Of a stretch of DNA of 64,000 nucleotides, positions 36,773 to 48,093 are shown piece after piece. A program made the position numbers and the translations under genes. Origin of the DNA: Sorghum bicolor (lineage: Eukaryota > Streptophyta > Magnoliopsida > Poales > Poaceae); NCBI RefSeq assembly GCF_000003195.3, contig NC_012874.2:3007001-3071000 (forward strand), given 5' to 3'. The number at the start of each line of letters is the position of its first letter. The stretch's first letter is position 1. Under the pieces are notes generated by a model. The model had not been told where the DNA came from. It saw nothing but the letters and a program-made list of their open reading frames with translations, and did not search any database.

Positions 36773-39074
36773 GTAGTACAGTTTATGTTATGAAATAGTA
36801 CTCTGTACTACAAATAAATATTATTGTTCGTGTGAGGTTGTGAGAAGAATCTGTCAACCATTTATTAATATTTTTCTTTTATAATAAAAATCGACTTTCT
36901 GTCATACCTTTCGAGGACGGCACCAGCTTCGGTCGGGCCACGTACGGCCAGCGGGCGATGCCGCATCGGAATGATGGCCACGACGGGAAGGACACGCACG
37001 CACGGGCAGGGGCAGGGGCAGGGACGACACGTGAACGCGCGCCTGACGAGTCATGCATGATCCATGCACGATGAACGCGTACCCGGCCACGGCCAGCGCG
37101 CGATGCGGCGACGGTGGACGACGCAGCCACACCGGTGCACACCCGGCTCTACACAACCGTGTAGGGCAGGCACAAATGGGAAGGGAGCAGCCACAGACAC
37201 GTACCCCACCTAATGATACGAATAATGCCTGGCCCCACCTCTGGACCCCTTTCCTTTGACCCTTTTTTTTTTCTTTTGACCCCTGGCCGGCCAACGTCTC
37301 TCGTTCGTACTTCTACACTTCTTCTTCTTCTTGTCGTCCCGCGCTACCGTGCATCAATCAATCCATCTGTTGCACAGTGCTGTCGACCGCGTTCTCGCGT
37401 CATCATCCATCGTTGCATGCCTTTTCTTTTTCCCCACAAGGCCACAAGTGGAGGCAGCACGATTTTCTCATATTAAATGTAGGTAAAAAAAAAAACTAAT
37501 TGCACAACCTAATTATAAAATGGCAAGACAAATCTTTTAAAGCCTAACTAGTCCATTATTAACCATAATTACTATAATAACCAACATGTGCTACTAATCA
37601 CAAATGAATTTAAGATAGTAGCTATAAATGGACTGATCACCGTTTGGAAGGGGTTCAATCTAGTGAAATCCTCACAGAATTTGACCTTGCCACCGCCCTC
37701 CAGGCGAGATTGCTGCCCACCACTCGCTAGACCGACAGCGAGGATGCCTCATGGCTATAGCCGCGGACTCAATGCCAGCGCTATACACTGCATCCTACCT
37801 TGCTACTGTTGGAGAGTAACACTCTAGGAGATATCGGTTTTCATGATGAGCTAATTAATTCTCTCCTTTTGTGAATTTTGGTGTTTGAATTCGGTCCTTC
37901 ATTATAGAAGTAGTACGCATCGTTCCCCTTCTCATAGTGTACATCAACATGCAACTACTATATTCTATTAGACAAACTATTATTATAACTGTACTCAAAT
38001 CTATCAAGTTTCAAGCATCACAGTTTCTTGTAGAGTTATAGTTTGTTTAGTTGGACTTTTGAACCTACTTTTGTTTTTGCAAAAGCCAACTAAATGACTC
38101 AAAATGCACAGCTACTTTAGGCCAAAAATAGCTTTTACTCTAGTACAAAACTGAAAGCAGCTCCTCTAGCTTTTAGCTGTTTTTGGAGAAAAAAACCAAT
38201 GTGCGACTGGTTATGAAACGACGAATCGTTATTTTCTTCTATTTTTGTTTGCACCTTCGAGACTACATGGGGCCTACGACGCAATGAGCGGCACCGTCCC
38301 CTGTGCTTTCTCAACTCTAGTCCGGTCGCCATCTCCTCCCCTTGTCGAGCAGCAGGCCAAGGCTGGCAGCAGATTCGACACCTCCTTCCTCAGCTCTAGT
38401 GAAGCCTACACCCAGGTGTGTGGGAGCTCTACCTAGACCAGCTTGCGGGACCTCCTTAGGGAGGCCCAAGCTGCCACGCCCCTCGTCGCCACGCCTAAAC
38501 GTGCCGAAGCTCTACCCCGTCGCCTAGCCCCAAGCGCATGCTCGTCGATGCATGTGTGTGAGAGAGAGAGAGAGGAAGGAAGAAGGTGATGAATAGGGTC
38601 CACTTGTCATTGACAGAGGAAGAGAGTTGAGAGCTGTGGGGTATGGATGACATGTGGGGTCACTCAACATTTTTAGAAGCCGCAACTGCTCTAACCAAAC
38701 AACCTTCTGCTTTTCCCATAGGCACTTTTCATAGCTACATTTTCAAAACCCATAGCTCACAACTACTTTTTCAAAAGCCACAAGTTAATCAACATCGTGA
38801 TTAAGTAGTGCCCCAACTTTAAGATTATGCTTGTGCTTCCATTTGTGCATTAGTAAACAAATTTCAAATTTGTTAAATTGCCCGCAAACCTTACATTCTA
38901 CTATTGATGATCCTAACATTGTTGTAGGGGTCGACCCAGTACACAAAGAGTGGGGGCATGTGCTCCTACCCAAATTCTTGGTTTGCAAAAAAAATATTCC
39001 CTCGTCACTCAAATTTTGTGCTAATTTTGTCCCTACTTTGTTGTCTTGGGTTTGGATACTGCTTATAAATTGTA
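36773..39074. other. Gene-free interval
   Basis: Contains a GC-richer part (36900-37440) with open frames on both strands but no recognisable domain or matching splice signals, and a stretch with a GTTTAGTTGG-type end near 38045 that may start another MITE. No gene is supported. Confidence 0.45.
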
Positions 39075-39316
39075 GGCATATTTAGATCCAAAATCTTTTT
39101 GGATTTGGGTACTGTAGCACTTTTGTTTGTGTTGGACAATTATTGTCTAACCATAGACTAACTAGGCTCAAAAAATTTATCTCGTAAATTACAGATAAAC
39201 TGTGCAATTAATTAATATTTTTATCTATATGTAACGCTCCATGCATGTGCCGCAAGATTCAATGTGACGGAAAATCTTGAAAAGTTTTCGGATTTTGGGT
39301 GTAACTAAACAAGGCC
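39075..39316 (+). mobile_element. Tourist-like MITE (family T1)
   Basis: Degenerate left end GGCATATTTAGATCC and clean right end ACTAAACAAGGCC followed by TTA; interior is typical. Confidence 0.85.
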
Positions 39317-39916
39317 TTAGTTGTTTAGGGTTTATAGTTTAGGGTTTAGTGAGTAGCCTCAACTGGCAAGACATAACTTTTTATAATTCTCTCATGTGTC
39401 ATTCGTACTTATCGAGAGCATACCTATAAATTTAGTATTTTATATGTCTATTTGATCTTGCGAGTGATCTTGCTTTATGCATGTAACTAAAGTTCAAGCC
39501 GGTGTGAATTTTTGTGTTCATTAAATTATTTGGATTCCCCTCATATTTTGTTTTTTATTTAATATTTTGTTATGCTCAATTGGGTTTTATTTTTTTGTAA
39601 TTTTATACTTAAGTAAACTTAGATGATCCAGTGGTACATAAACGCTATTCAATTTATGTGTGTTACAGTGTGAGATTGATGTACATGCTGACATTCATGT
39701 GTAGAGTAGCAAGTTAGTAAACCAACTTATATGAAATGGTTTCAAACCGGTTTGAGAAGCTAGATGCACTCTAGTTTGGTTTAAACTAGCAAGTGGTTTG
39801 GTTGGATTTGGATCAAGGAGCAGAAACGGCCGGTAGGGTGGCCTGGACTATAGGTGCACCTGAACGCAAGAAATTGGTCTGATGGATTTAAGAAATGGTT
39901 TCTAGACCATTACCAA
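39317..39916. other. Gene-free AT-rich interval
   Basis: About 600 bp of AT-rich DNA between two Tourist copies. I see no gene or recognisable repeat. Confidence 0.5.
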
Positions 39917-40159
39917 GGCCTTGTTTAGTTCCGAAAAAATTTCAGATTTCGATACTGTAGCACTTTCGTTTGTTTGTGACAAATATTATTCAATTATGGA
40001 CTAACTAGGATCAAAAGATTCGTCTCGCGATTTCCAGCTAAACTGTGTAATTAGTTTTTGCTTTCGTTCATATTTAATGTTTCATGCATGTGACACAAGA
40101 TTCGATGTGACGGAGAATCTTGAAAACTTTTTGCTTTTTGGGGTGAACTAAACAAGGCC
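39917..40159 (+). mobile_element. Tourist-like MITE (family T1)
   Basis: Ends GGCCTTGTTTAGTTCCG and GAACTAAACAAGGCC; interior matches the family throughout. Confidence 0.9.
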
Positions 40160-40372
40160 CAGGTTCGCTCGCAGCATGCATACAAAAAATGAGACCGCAG
40201 CCTGCAACATTCTCATAGCTCTTCTTCTTCTTTCTTCTTCTTCTTCAACGGATCGCACGAGTGTAGTGTAGACATTGTCTTGTCTAAGGCCGGCTCGACA
40301 CAGTCCCTTGTCCACTGTAGAAAAAAAAAGCTTTCCCCTTCAGATTTTACCACAGATTCAACGCACGACTGA

Positions 40373-40602
40373 GGCCTTGTTTAGTTTACCGCAAAACCCA
40401 AAACTTTTAAAGATTTTCTGTCGCTTCGAATCTTACGACATATGCATGGGACATTAAATATAGTCGAAAATAAAAACTAATTATACAGTTTATCTGTAAA
40501 TCACGAGATGAATCTTTTAAGCCTAGTTAGTCTATGATTGGATAATAATTGCCAAATAAAAACAAACTGCTACAGTACTAAAAACCCAAAAATTTTAGGA
40601 AC
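40373..40602 (-). mobile_element. Tourist-like MITE (family T1), reverse orientation
   Basis: Left end GGCCTTGTTTAGTTTACC, then the reverse-oriented interior (CATATGCATGGGACATTAAA, CGAGATGAATCTTTTAAGCC). The right end is degraded (AGGAACTGA). Confidence 0.8.
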
Positions 40603-40619
40603 TGATTCTCCAAACGTGA

Positions 40620-40930
40620 TTTTTTTCCAAATTCTCGAGCACTACGAATTTTATGGTACATGCACGAAATATTAAATATATGTAAAAAATAATTAATTAT
40701 ACAATTTATCTATAATTTACGAGATAAAATCTTTTGAACGTAATTAATTTATAATTAAACAATAGTTATAAAATATAAATAAAAATAGCACCGTAGTCAA
40801 ATCTAAAATTTTTCACCAACTCAAATCATGAGACGAATTTTTTAAGTCTACTTACTCTATAATTAGACGATGTTTGTAAAATAAAAATGAAAATAATACA
40901 ACATCGAAATAAAAAAAAATAGATCTAAAC
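40620..40930 (-). mobile_element. Rearranged Tourist-like (T1) remnant
   Basis: Diverged reverse-oriented family text (ACATGCACGAAATATTAAAT, then ATGAGACGAATTTTTTAAGTC) with no clear ends. Older than the neighbouring copies. Confidence 0.55.
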
Positions 40931-41473
40931 AATGGCGTGTGTCAGTGCAAGCGAAAGGGCAGTTGCTGTGGCCGTGCCTGTATTTTGCGCGCGTGCGTGC
41001 GTGGCGTGGGTGCCTGACTGCTGACTTGCCATGTACGGAGGGAGCACTGTACAGAATCTTGCACGGAACCATGCGCGAGTTGCAGACAGTGATGAGTGGA
41101 CGCATAGTAGTACGCGTCACGTCCATGCCGGGTACGCACACAGCAGCACGGCGGTACCTAGCGATGGCGACGGGCCATACTCCTGCTGCCTAAACCCTGC
41201 GACCAGGCCCGTGTTTTTTGGCGTAACAAAACTCCGTGACATCGGAAAAATGACCGACCCCAAACGGTCCTTGTTTTGTTCATCCTACAATTCAAAAAAA
41301 AAAATCAAGATTTTTCATCACGTCAAAATATATTTGGTTCCCTTTACTAAATTCAGCTAAAACTAATTTAGCTACTATTAAGCGACCAGTAAGACTAAAC
41401 TATTCTATCTTCTTTGTAGTTAGTGTGTTTAAAAGTTTAGCTACTAGTTTAACTTGATAAAATTTAGGAAGAG

Positions 41474-41650
41474 GAACCAAACAAGACATGAATCTTACGG
41501 CACATGCATGGAGAATTAGATATAGATAAAAAAAATAACTAATTATATAGTTTGTTTGTAATTTGTGAGACAAATTTTTTAAACTTAGTTCGTCTATGGT
41601 TGAATAATAATTACTAAATACACACAGAAACATATCTAAACAAATTTTAT
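41474..41650 (-). mobile_element. Tourist-like (T1) fragment
   Basis: Reverse-oriented family text from CCAAACAAGACATGAATCTTA through GCACATGCATGG to the TAATAATTACTAAATA block; the far end is not recognisable. Confidence 0.6.
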
Positions 41651-41697
41651 AACCAGATACCGAGTCCAACAAAATATATGCTAGCTTCCTCCGCCTC

Positions 41698-41955
41698 AGA
41701 GCAACTCCAGCAGTAGCCCCAAAAACTAAGCCACCACTTTTAATTTGGGTGTTCTCCCTATTTTTTGGGACTTAACTTTTTTACTTCAACTCCAACAGTA
41801 GCACCTAAATTTGGGCTTCCGAACCTATTCCAGAGAGAATGACAGAAGGGACCCACTCGTCATTATCTTTTTCTTCTTCCTCTTTCTTCTTTCTTTGGAC
41901 AGGGACACAATTAGAGCATCGAGCCGGTTACCGTAGGGTGTCATGCACATGCAAG

Positions 41956-42034
<79 letters not shown>

Positions 42035-42229
42035 CGCTGGGGCTAAGACACGCGACGAAGGATGGGGGTTGTCCTGTTAGGCCAACAGAAATGGGGTCTG
42101 GGGAAGAAATATGGGTGCCCAACCAAATATGGGGTCTGGAGTAGGGGCTCTGTTGGAGTAATATTTTTAGCCTCGATATCCATATTTAACTATTGGGGTT
42201 CAAGTAGAAGCCCTACTGGAGTTGCTCTC
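41698..42229. mobile_element. MITE with GAGCAACTCCAG inverted ends
   Basis: Left end AGAGCAACTCCAGCAGTAG and right end CTACTGGAGTTGCTCTC form an inverted repeat of about 17 bp. The interior holds an expanded (GA)n tract. These ends are a recurrent grass MITE type, but the superfamily is not settled by the flanks. Confidence 0.65.
41957..42032 (+). repeat. (GA)n microsatellite, about 75 bp
   Basis: A nearly uninterrupted GA tract inside the MITE at 41698-42229. It creates artefactual Arg-Glu and Leu-Ser frames. Confidence 0.97.
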
Positions 42230-45200
42230 ACTAACTGTTAGTACCATTGTTAGCTTGCTTACTAGCATTTTGTCAAGCACAGCCATAGCCCATAGCTTAA
42301 AAAGACATGCATGCATGTCATGTTATTTATATCGATTTACTAGTTACATAAATTGTCTTTAGATAAGATGGTTTACTGGTTCGTGTGGCTGTCTATCCAA
42401 ATCAACTAGAATAATGAGTTCGGTGTCTTGTGGCATATTAGTTCAGGTTTACGGATGTCTTTCTAGGAAAGACATGTTTTTTAAACGGCCTATAGCAAAA
42501 TCCATATTTTGACAGTGTCCTCTGATAAATTTTGCTTAATAAATACTTATAAGGTACTTATAAACGGCCTCTATTACAATGGTCTCTGATCGATCACACA
42601 GCCCCACACAAGCCAAAGGACACCCCAAATGCGAATTGAAGCTAGCTGCATAGAATTAGAAGGTGAAGAATTTTCTTTTGTTTAGCCAAGAAAGAATTTT
42701 TTTTCTTTGTTTAGCCATGGCTCAGCCACATGGGCCACGGTGGCTCACAAGCCGCCGGTGTGGCTGGTCAGGTCCGGTCGGTGCGTGCCTGGGCCTGAAA
42801 TGCAATGCAGCTGATGACGGAGGTGGAGCAACACGGGACATCTATGCGTTGGGCCGTCCCTAGTGCGAGTCCAGCAAACAGGGTAAATTCCACAAAAAAA
42901 AAAAACAGGGTAATTGTTTCTCAAAAAAAAAAAAAAACAGGGTAAATACCCAGTCAGCAGCCGATTAAATACTCTGACTGTCTTGTGGACATCATCTTTT
43001 GCACTCTCCTTGTTAATCTGGAGCACAAATATGTCGATGCTCGTTTAATCATATGGGAGTCATGTAATCAAATTGCTCCCAATAAAACCCTTCAGCAGAC
43101 AATATAATAGCCTGTTTGCTTGGCAGAAAAAGTCGTGGTAGAAAGTACTCTTTTGCTAATTTGTTGTGAGAGAAAAATACTGCTAAATGACTGACAAATT
43201 CATTAGATAAGCTCAAGTGTTAGATTGACACTATTTGCTCCAAGACAAATATGGATATTTCAAGTGCCATGTGGCGCGTTGTTGGTACACTTTGTACTTC
43301 AAAATTGGTGACGCAAACCATGAAGGGTGGAGCGTGGGGAGGCCGACCGCGCGCCAGGGTGCTGCCGCTAGTGTTGGTGCAATGTTGGTCCTATGCGTGT
43401 TGGTGTCGCAGCAGCACACACCGTTGGGGAAGGGGGGTCGAATGTTGCTTGCTGGTATAGGAGGGAGGCACGATTGTGCCCTGCTGGCTGCTGGCCCCGG
43501 CCTCCTTTGGTGGCGATGTAGCTCCGTCCTCTACTGCCAGTAACTGAGGTCCCTCCAGAGTCTCAATGTCGATGGGTCGAGCACCCGCCCTCGTCCGTGC
43601 CATCGGGTGACGGCTAAACATCCATACCCCACACGCCAGTAGTAGTAGACTTGTGTTGTGCCTATACCAATACCCCTTCAACCCGAGCCAAGGCCTTTCG
43701 CAATGTAAGAGTACAGTCTAAAATATAATAGGTCCATAGCTAAAAAGAAGGCATCACTCTCCCTAGGTGGCAGCGTTATGGCACTACTCGTCGGGCCCAA
43801 CAACATTAACACATTTTGTCCTTCTCCCCAAGCCTGGACACAACTCTACTAGTAGAGAAATATTTTGCGTGATGGACGAAATGAATTTTTGGAAGTGGAC
43901 AATCCAACCGCCTCCGATCAAAGGTCGTCTTAAATCATAGTACCATCGAGGCAGTTGATATTCCCGCCTCGACTAATCAATAAAAAACCAAAAAAATGGT
44001 GAGCCCATCGATGGAGCCCGTAGAGCCCATTGGTAGAGCCCGCCAAGCCCATCTGAGCACCTCGGCCGCCGCCGCTCTCTAGACGTCTGCGAGCGCCTGC
44101 GACTGTGCCGCCGCATGCATTAGCAGTCGCGAGCCCTTGGCGCCAGCACGTCGAGACCACCGTCGGATCTCCGCCACCGCTGTTGGCCTGCTTACTCCAT
44201 GATCTAGATCCGGCTACCTGCTGCATCATTGGGCTGCCCGCCACCGCATCTAGATCTGCGCCACCGCAGCTCCTCAGGGCCGCCACTATGGTGGAGGGAG
44301 CTCGACGCCGAAGAGGGAGAGCCTTGCCCTCTAACTTGACCGCACCGCCAGCCCGCACATAGTTAGTCCTCGCTCTCCACAAGGAGGAGCCACCAGTGCC
44401 GCTAACCCACTCGCCTACAAGTGCAGCCTGCGCCACTGCTGGGACGCCGCCTATATGGGCCGTGCGTTAGGGGCTCCGCACCGGGACACCGTCGGAGAGA
44501 TCGCACGAGTTGCCGAAGGTAGGACAGAGGGAGAGGAGAGGGAGTGGGTGTGTGGGACAGCGGGGCGCCGGTTCGGGAATCGCGATGGAGAAGGGAGGTG
44601 CACCGGTCTCGTTTCGATTCGGGAGGGAAGGGGCGACTATGGCCCTTACGCTAGAGATGGAGATGATAATTGAATGAAACCCTAGCTCTGTATATATATA
44701 CGATGAGCATGATGTTGGGCTCAAATGGGCTGCCTAGGCTACGAGCTAGGCCTGTATTTTAGGACCGTTTAAAAGTAGTCCATGCTAGGCACTTCAATTA
44801 GGTTGTGGCTCGGAATCTCCAGCAACGATAATATGGTGGTGTAATAGAGAACACCAGCCATCCTGGTGAAGAAAGGTGATGGTCGGCATGCGCTGATGAA
44901 CAAGGGTTTTGACACGGAAGGCGCTCCTCCTCAAATCTCAGCTGTTCGAGCGATGCACGATAGTTGTGGTGCGAATAGTGGAGGTGGAGCCCAAGCTCGC
45001 ACATGTTGGCGAAGGTGCTATACGATATCTGGACTCGGTACTTGCGACGGCAGCGGGCTCCATGGAGCCGCAAAATCTTTGTAGAAATTTTGCCTCTTCA
45101 TTATTAGGCATAGATTTCTACTTCTCCATTTCATCTCCCATGTTTATCAGTTACTTAAAAAAGTGTTATGCATAACCTTAGAAAAATTAGATCTTAATTT

Positions 45201-45371
45201 AATACATGTGGCATTTTTGCCCCGTAACAAAGAGTGCTTTTGTAATTTTTCAGCTAGCTGCTTATGTTTTCCAATTATACCTAAAAATTCTAAATAGTCC
45301 ATGCTCTATAATAATATATAGTACGAAAATTATCGCTAAGTCTCACAGCAACACGCATGAAATCCTTCTAG
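42230..45371. other. Gene-free interval of about 3.1 kb
   Basis: Mixed AT-rich and GC-rich segments (42720-42860, 43310-43560, 43930-44660) with overlapping open frames on both strands but no recognisable domain, start context or consistent splicing. Some may be decayed gene fragments. An hAT-like MITE arm lies near 43121-43205. Confidence 0.45.
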
Positions 45372-45612
45372 GCGTTGTTTACTTCACCTTAAAACCAAAA
45401 AATTTTCAAGATTCCCCGTCACATCGAATCTTGTAGCACATGCATGAAACAATAAATATAGACGAAAACAAAAGCTAATTACACAGTTTAGCTGTAAATC
45501 ACGAGACGAATCTTTTGATCCTAGTTAGTCTATAATTAAATAATATTTGTCACAAACAAACGAAAATGCTACAGTACCGAAAACTTTTCACTTTTCGGAA
45601 CTAAACAAGGCC
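45372..45612 (-). mobile_element. Tourist-like MITE (family T1), CTA duplication
   Basis: Ends GGCGTTGTTTACTTCACC and GGAACTAAACAAGGCC, flanked by CTA (45369-45371 and 45613-45615). Reverse orientation. Confidence 0.9.
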
Positions 45613-45615
45613 CTA

Positions 45616-46049
45616 GTTTTAATGATGGTGTGACCATAAATTTATTGGGAAGGCAGGGATGACAGGAGTGTTGGGGAGCGGCGGCTCGTTTCTGCCCGCT
45701 CCGTTCCTCTGCCGCCTCTCCAAAATCCCCGTGCGAAGCAGGCGGCCTGCGATGTGCTGTGCGCCCTCTCCACAACCACCCCACGACCCGACCCGCGTGC
45801 TGCTGCAACCTCTCCAACGTGTGTTCCAGCGCCCAGTCTTGTTTGACTCGCCGTTGTGTGTTCGTTCTCCTTCTCCCGCTGCATTTGCTACTGAAATTGA
45901 CGCTCCAACTGCTACGGCTGCTGCAACCCCACACTACTGCCCAATCCGCTACTGTTCATTGTTTTCCAGGCAGGTACAGTTAACATCATGGTACTTGGTA
46001 GTTGGTACGGTGGACAACTGTGCCACTGTAGATTTCATATGGTGATTTA
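45616..46049. other. Short GC-rich interval, no gene recognised
   Basis: Open frames on both strands (for example 45659-46045 +) without a recognisable domain. Possibly a decayed gene fragment. Confidence 0.4.
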
Positions 46050-46132
46050 GGCCTTGTTAACTTTTCAAGATTTTCGATCACATCAAATCTTGCAGCATAT
46101 GCATGGAGCATTAAATATAGACTAACAAGACG
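46050..46132 (-). mobile_element. 83-bp deletion derivative of Tourist family T1
   Basis: Left end GGCCTTGTTAAC, CATATGCATGGAGCATTAAA interior text, and right end ACTAACAAGACG, flanked by TTA (46047-46049 and 46133-46135). The middle two-thirds of the usual element is missing, while both ends and the duplication remain. Confidence 0.7.
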
Positions 46133-46914
46133 TTATTCAAAATAGAGGACAAAAGGCCACAGGGCTGCTTGCCACGGCTTGTTAGAGCTGTTCGGCTGAT
46201 GGTTTTGCGGTAAACCGGCTGCTATTTTATTGTTAGAGAAAAATACAACAATTGATATGCCGGACTGATACCGAATAAAGAATGTTGAGTCTAAATGATA
46301 TAGAGTTATCTATAGAAACTATGCATTAGACCTGTCCTTAGCTACCATATCATCCGATTCTATGGACAAAGTTTCTTTGTTGAGGGCTGGGACTTACTAG
46401 AACATTATATATAAATATATATTATTCAGTGATGAACAAATATAATAGGAACCCAAACGTAAAGCATTGGCACTTAAAATACCACCATACATGTGATGCG
46501 TATCAACGTGCAACCTTAGGTGTTAATTAGCACCGAAAGATAGTCCGCTTACAAATCTAAACTGTAAATAACTTTCATCTAAATTATAAAATACCTTTCA
46601 TTATGTATTTTCTCTTTTTTTGTGGCCATCCGTCGGCCACCACACAAAACGTTGGTTGTTGCCTCTAATCTCCCAACAGATCGAGACATTTCTCACTATC
46701 AAACACACCCTTAACCATTAGATACAAGAATTGTGGTCCGTATCTTCTTGTCCTAGCTCTTATCTTCTTCCCATTTAGGTCAAGATGTTCAGCATTATTG
46801 TGTGGTGAGAAATTTGACACCTAGTGGCAACTCCTATTTTTTGACGTCCTTAGCATATACTCCCTCGCCCCATAGAATGCGTGCCGATTAAACTTTTTTA
46901 GATTGTGTCTACAG

Positions 46915-46917
<3 letters not shown>

Positions 46918-46985
<68 letters not shown>
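46918..46985 (+). repeat. Compound (AT)n(GA)n microsatellite
   Basis: An AT run of about 38 bp passing directly into a GA run of about 28 bp. Confidence 0.95.
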
Positions 46986-46988
<3 letters not shown>

Positions 46989-47345
46989 AATTCCTTTTTA
47001 CTTCCGGTAGTAGTTACTCCCATGTGTATATCTCTAGATTTTTGACATATATGACCCGATGGAGTGTATGTAGACGAAGTATATGATCATAGTAAATTAT
47101 CTAAGGTACTATGTATGTTAAGTATGCATGTATACATAGAGTATGTGGTTATACTTATTATATATACTACAGTAGTGGCATTTTAGAAATATATTAAAAA
47201 TATGAATTTCTTTGAAATTTTTTCGCGTGGTAAGATCTAGAGTATATTAATATGAGTATATGAACATACTTAAACCGATAAAAAAATATAAATACATACG
47301 TAATGTGTTTTATTGAAGATAAGAGTAATTACTCCTGAGAGTACG

Positions 47346-47351
<6 letters not shown>

Positions 47352-47397
<46 letters not shown>
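47352..47397. repeat. (AT)n microsatellite
   Basis: About 45 bp of uninterrupted AT dinucleotides. Confidence 0.95.
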
Positions 47398-47402
<5 letters not shown>

Positions 47403-47473
47403 CACTAATCGTTGCCTGAAATAAAACAAAAATTTAGACGTCTGAAATTTAGCAAATTCTAAAGTTTAACCTA

Positions 47474-47920
47474 GGCCTTATTTAGTTGCTAAAGAATTTT
47501 ACAAAAGGCCGTGTTTAGTTCCTCGATAAAAAAAATCGTGACACTGTAGATTTTTCGTTTGTTTGTGGTAATTATTGTCCAACCATGAACTAAACTGTGC
47601 AATTAGTTTTTATTTTCATATATATTTAATACTTCATGCATACGTCTAAATATTTAATGTGACAGGGAATTTTAAAAATTTTATGTTTTTGGGTGCAAGT
47701 AAACAAGGCCAAAATGGTGAAGATTCTCCGTCACATTAAATCTTACGGCACATGCATGAAACACTAAAAATAAATAAAAAAATAACTAATTGTATAGTTC
47801 ACCTATAATTTATGGGACGAATCTTTTGAGCGTAGTTAATACGTGGTTGAACAATAATTATCAAACACAAACGAAAATACTACAATAAACATTTTGATTT
47901 TTTTCCCAATTAATAAGGCC
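47474..47920 (-). mobile_element. Tourist-like MITE (T1) split by a second copy
   Basis: The outer element in reverse orientation begins GGCCTTATTTAGTTGC and ends AATTAATAAGGCC, flanked by CTA (47471-47473 and 47921-47923). Its sequence is interrupted at 47507-47710 by a forward-oriented copy of the same family. It lies about 170 bp upstream of the first UGT start codon. Confidence 0.85.
47507..47710 (+). mobile_element. Inner Tourist-like MITE (T1) nested in another copy
   Basis: Ends GGCCGTGTTTAGTTCC and GTAAACAAGGCC, flanked by AAA on both sides (47504-47506 and 47711-47713). It inserted near the left end of the older element at 47474-47920 and itself has a short internal deletion. Confidence 0.85.
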
Positions 47921-47989
47921 CTATTTAACATGTTGAAGGTGTGCGGCAAGGACATAATGATTGCGATTGGACAACTTTTTCGAGTTTGC

Positions 47990-48093
47990 TACACGTGGCC
48001 ATGCTGCATCGCTACTGTAGCTATTTATGTACAGTACACTCCATGAGCTTCACACCACGAACCAGACAGGATTGGAGTATTGGACCTACCACC
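47990..48093 (+). promoter_or_regulatory. Promoter and leader of UGT copy 1
   Basis: TATTTATG (48023-48030) about 65-70 bp upstream of the ATG is the likely TATA box, and ACACGTGG (about 47991-47998) a G-box-like site. The leader matches that of UGT copy 2 (CAGACAGGATTGGAGT against CGGACAGGATCGGAGT). The start context ACCACCATGGCGG is good. Confidence 0.6.

Larger units (their letters stand above)
46136..47473. other. Gene-free AT-rich interval
   Basis: Contains a Stowaway-like terminus TACTCCCTCGCCCC (46858), two AT microsatellites and a GA run. No gene. Confidence 0.5.

Noticed and set aside
41839..42144. Arg-Glu repeat protein
   Set aside because: Translation of a (GA)n microsatellite within a MITE.
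43930..44436. 168-codon - strand open frame with Gly/Ala-rich text
   Set aside because: GC-driven open frame in a region open on both strands; no domain and no promoter or splice support.
47941..48093. N-terminal extension of UGT copy 1
   Set aside because: It starts at GTG upstream of the TATA-like box; the ATG at 48094 has good context and matches the copy 2 N-terminus.
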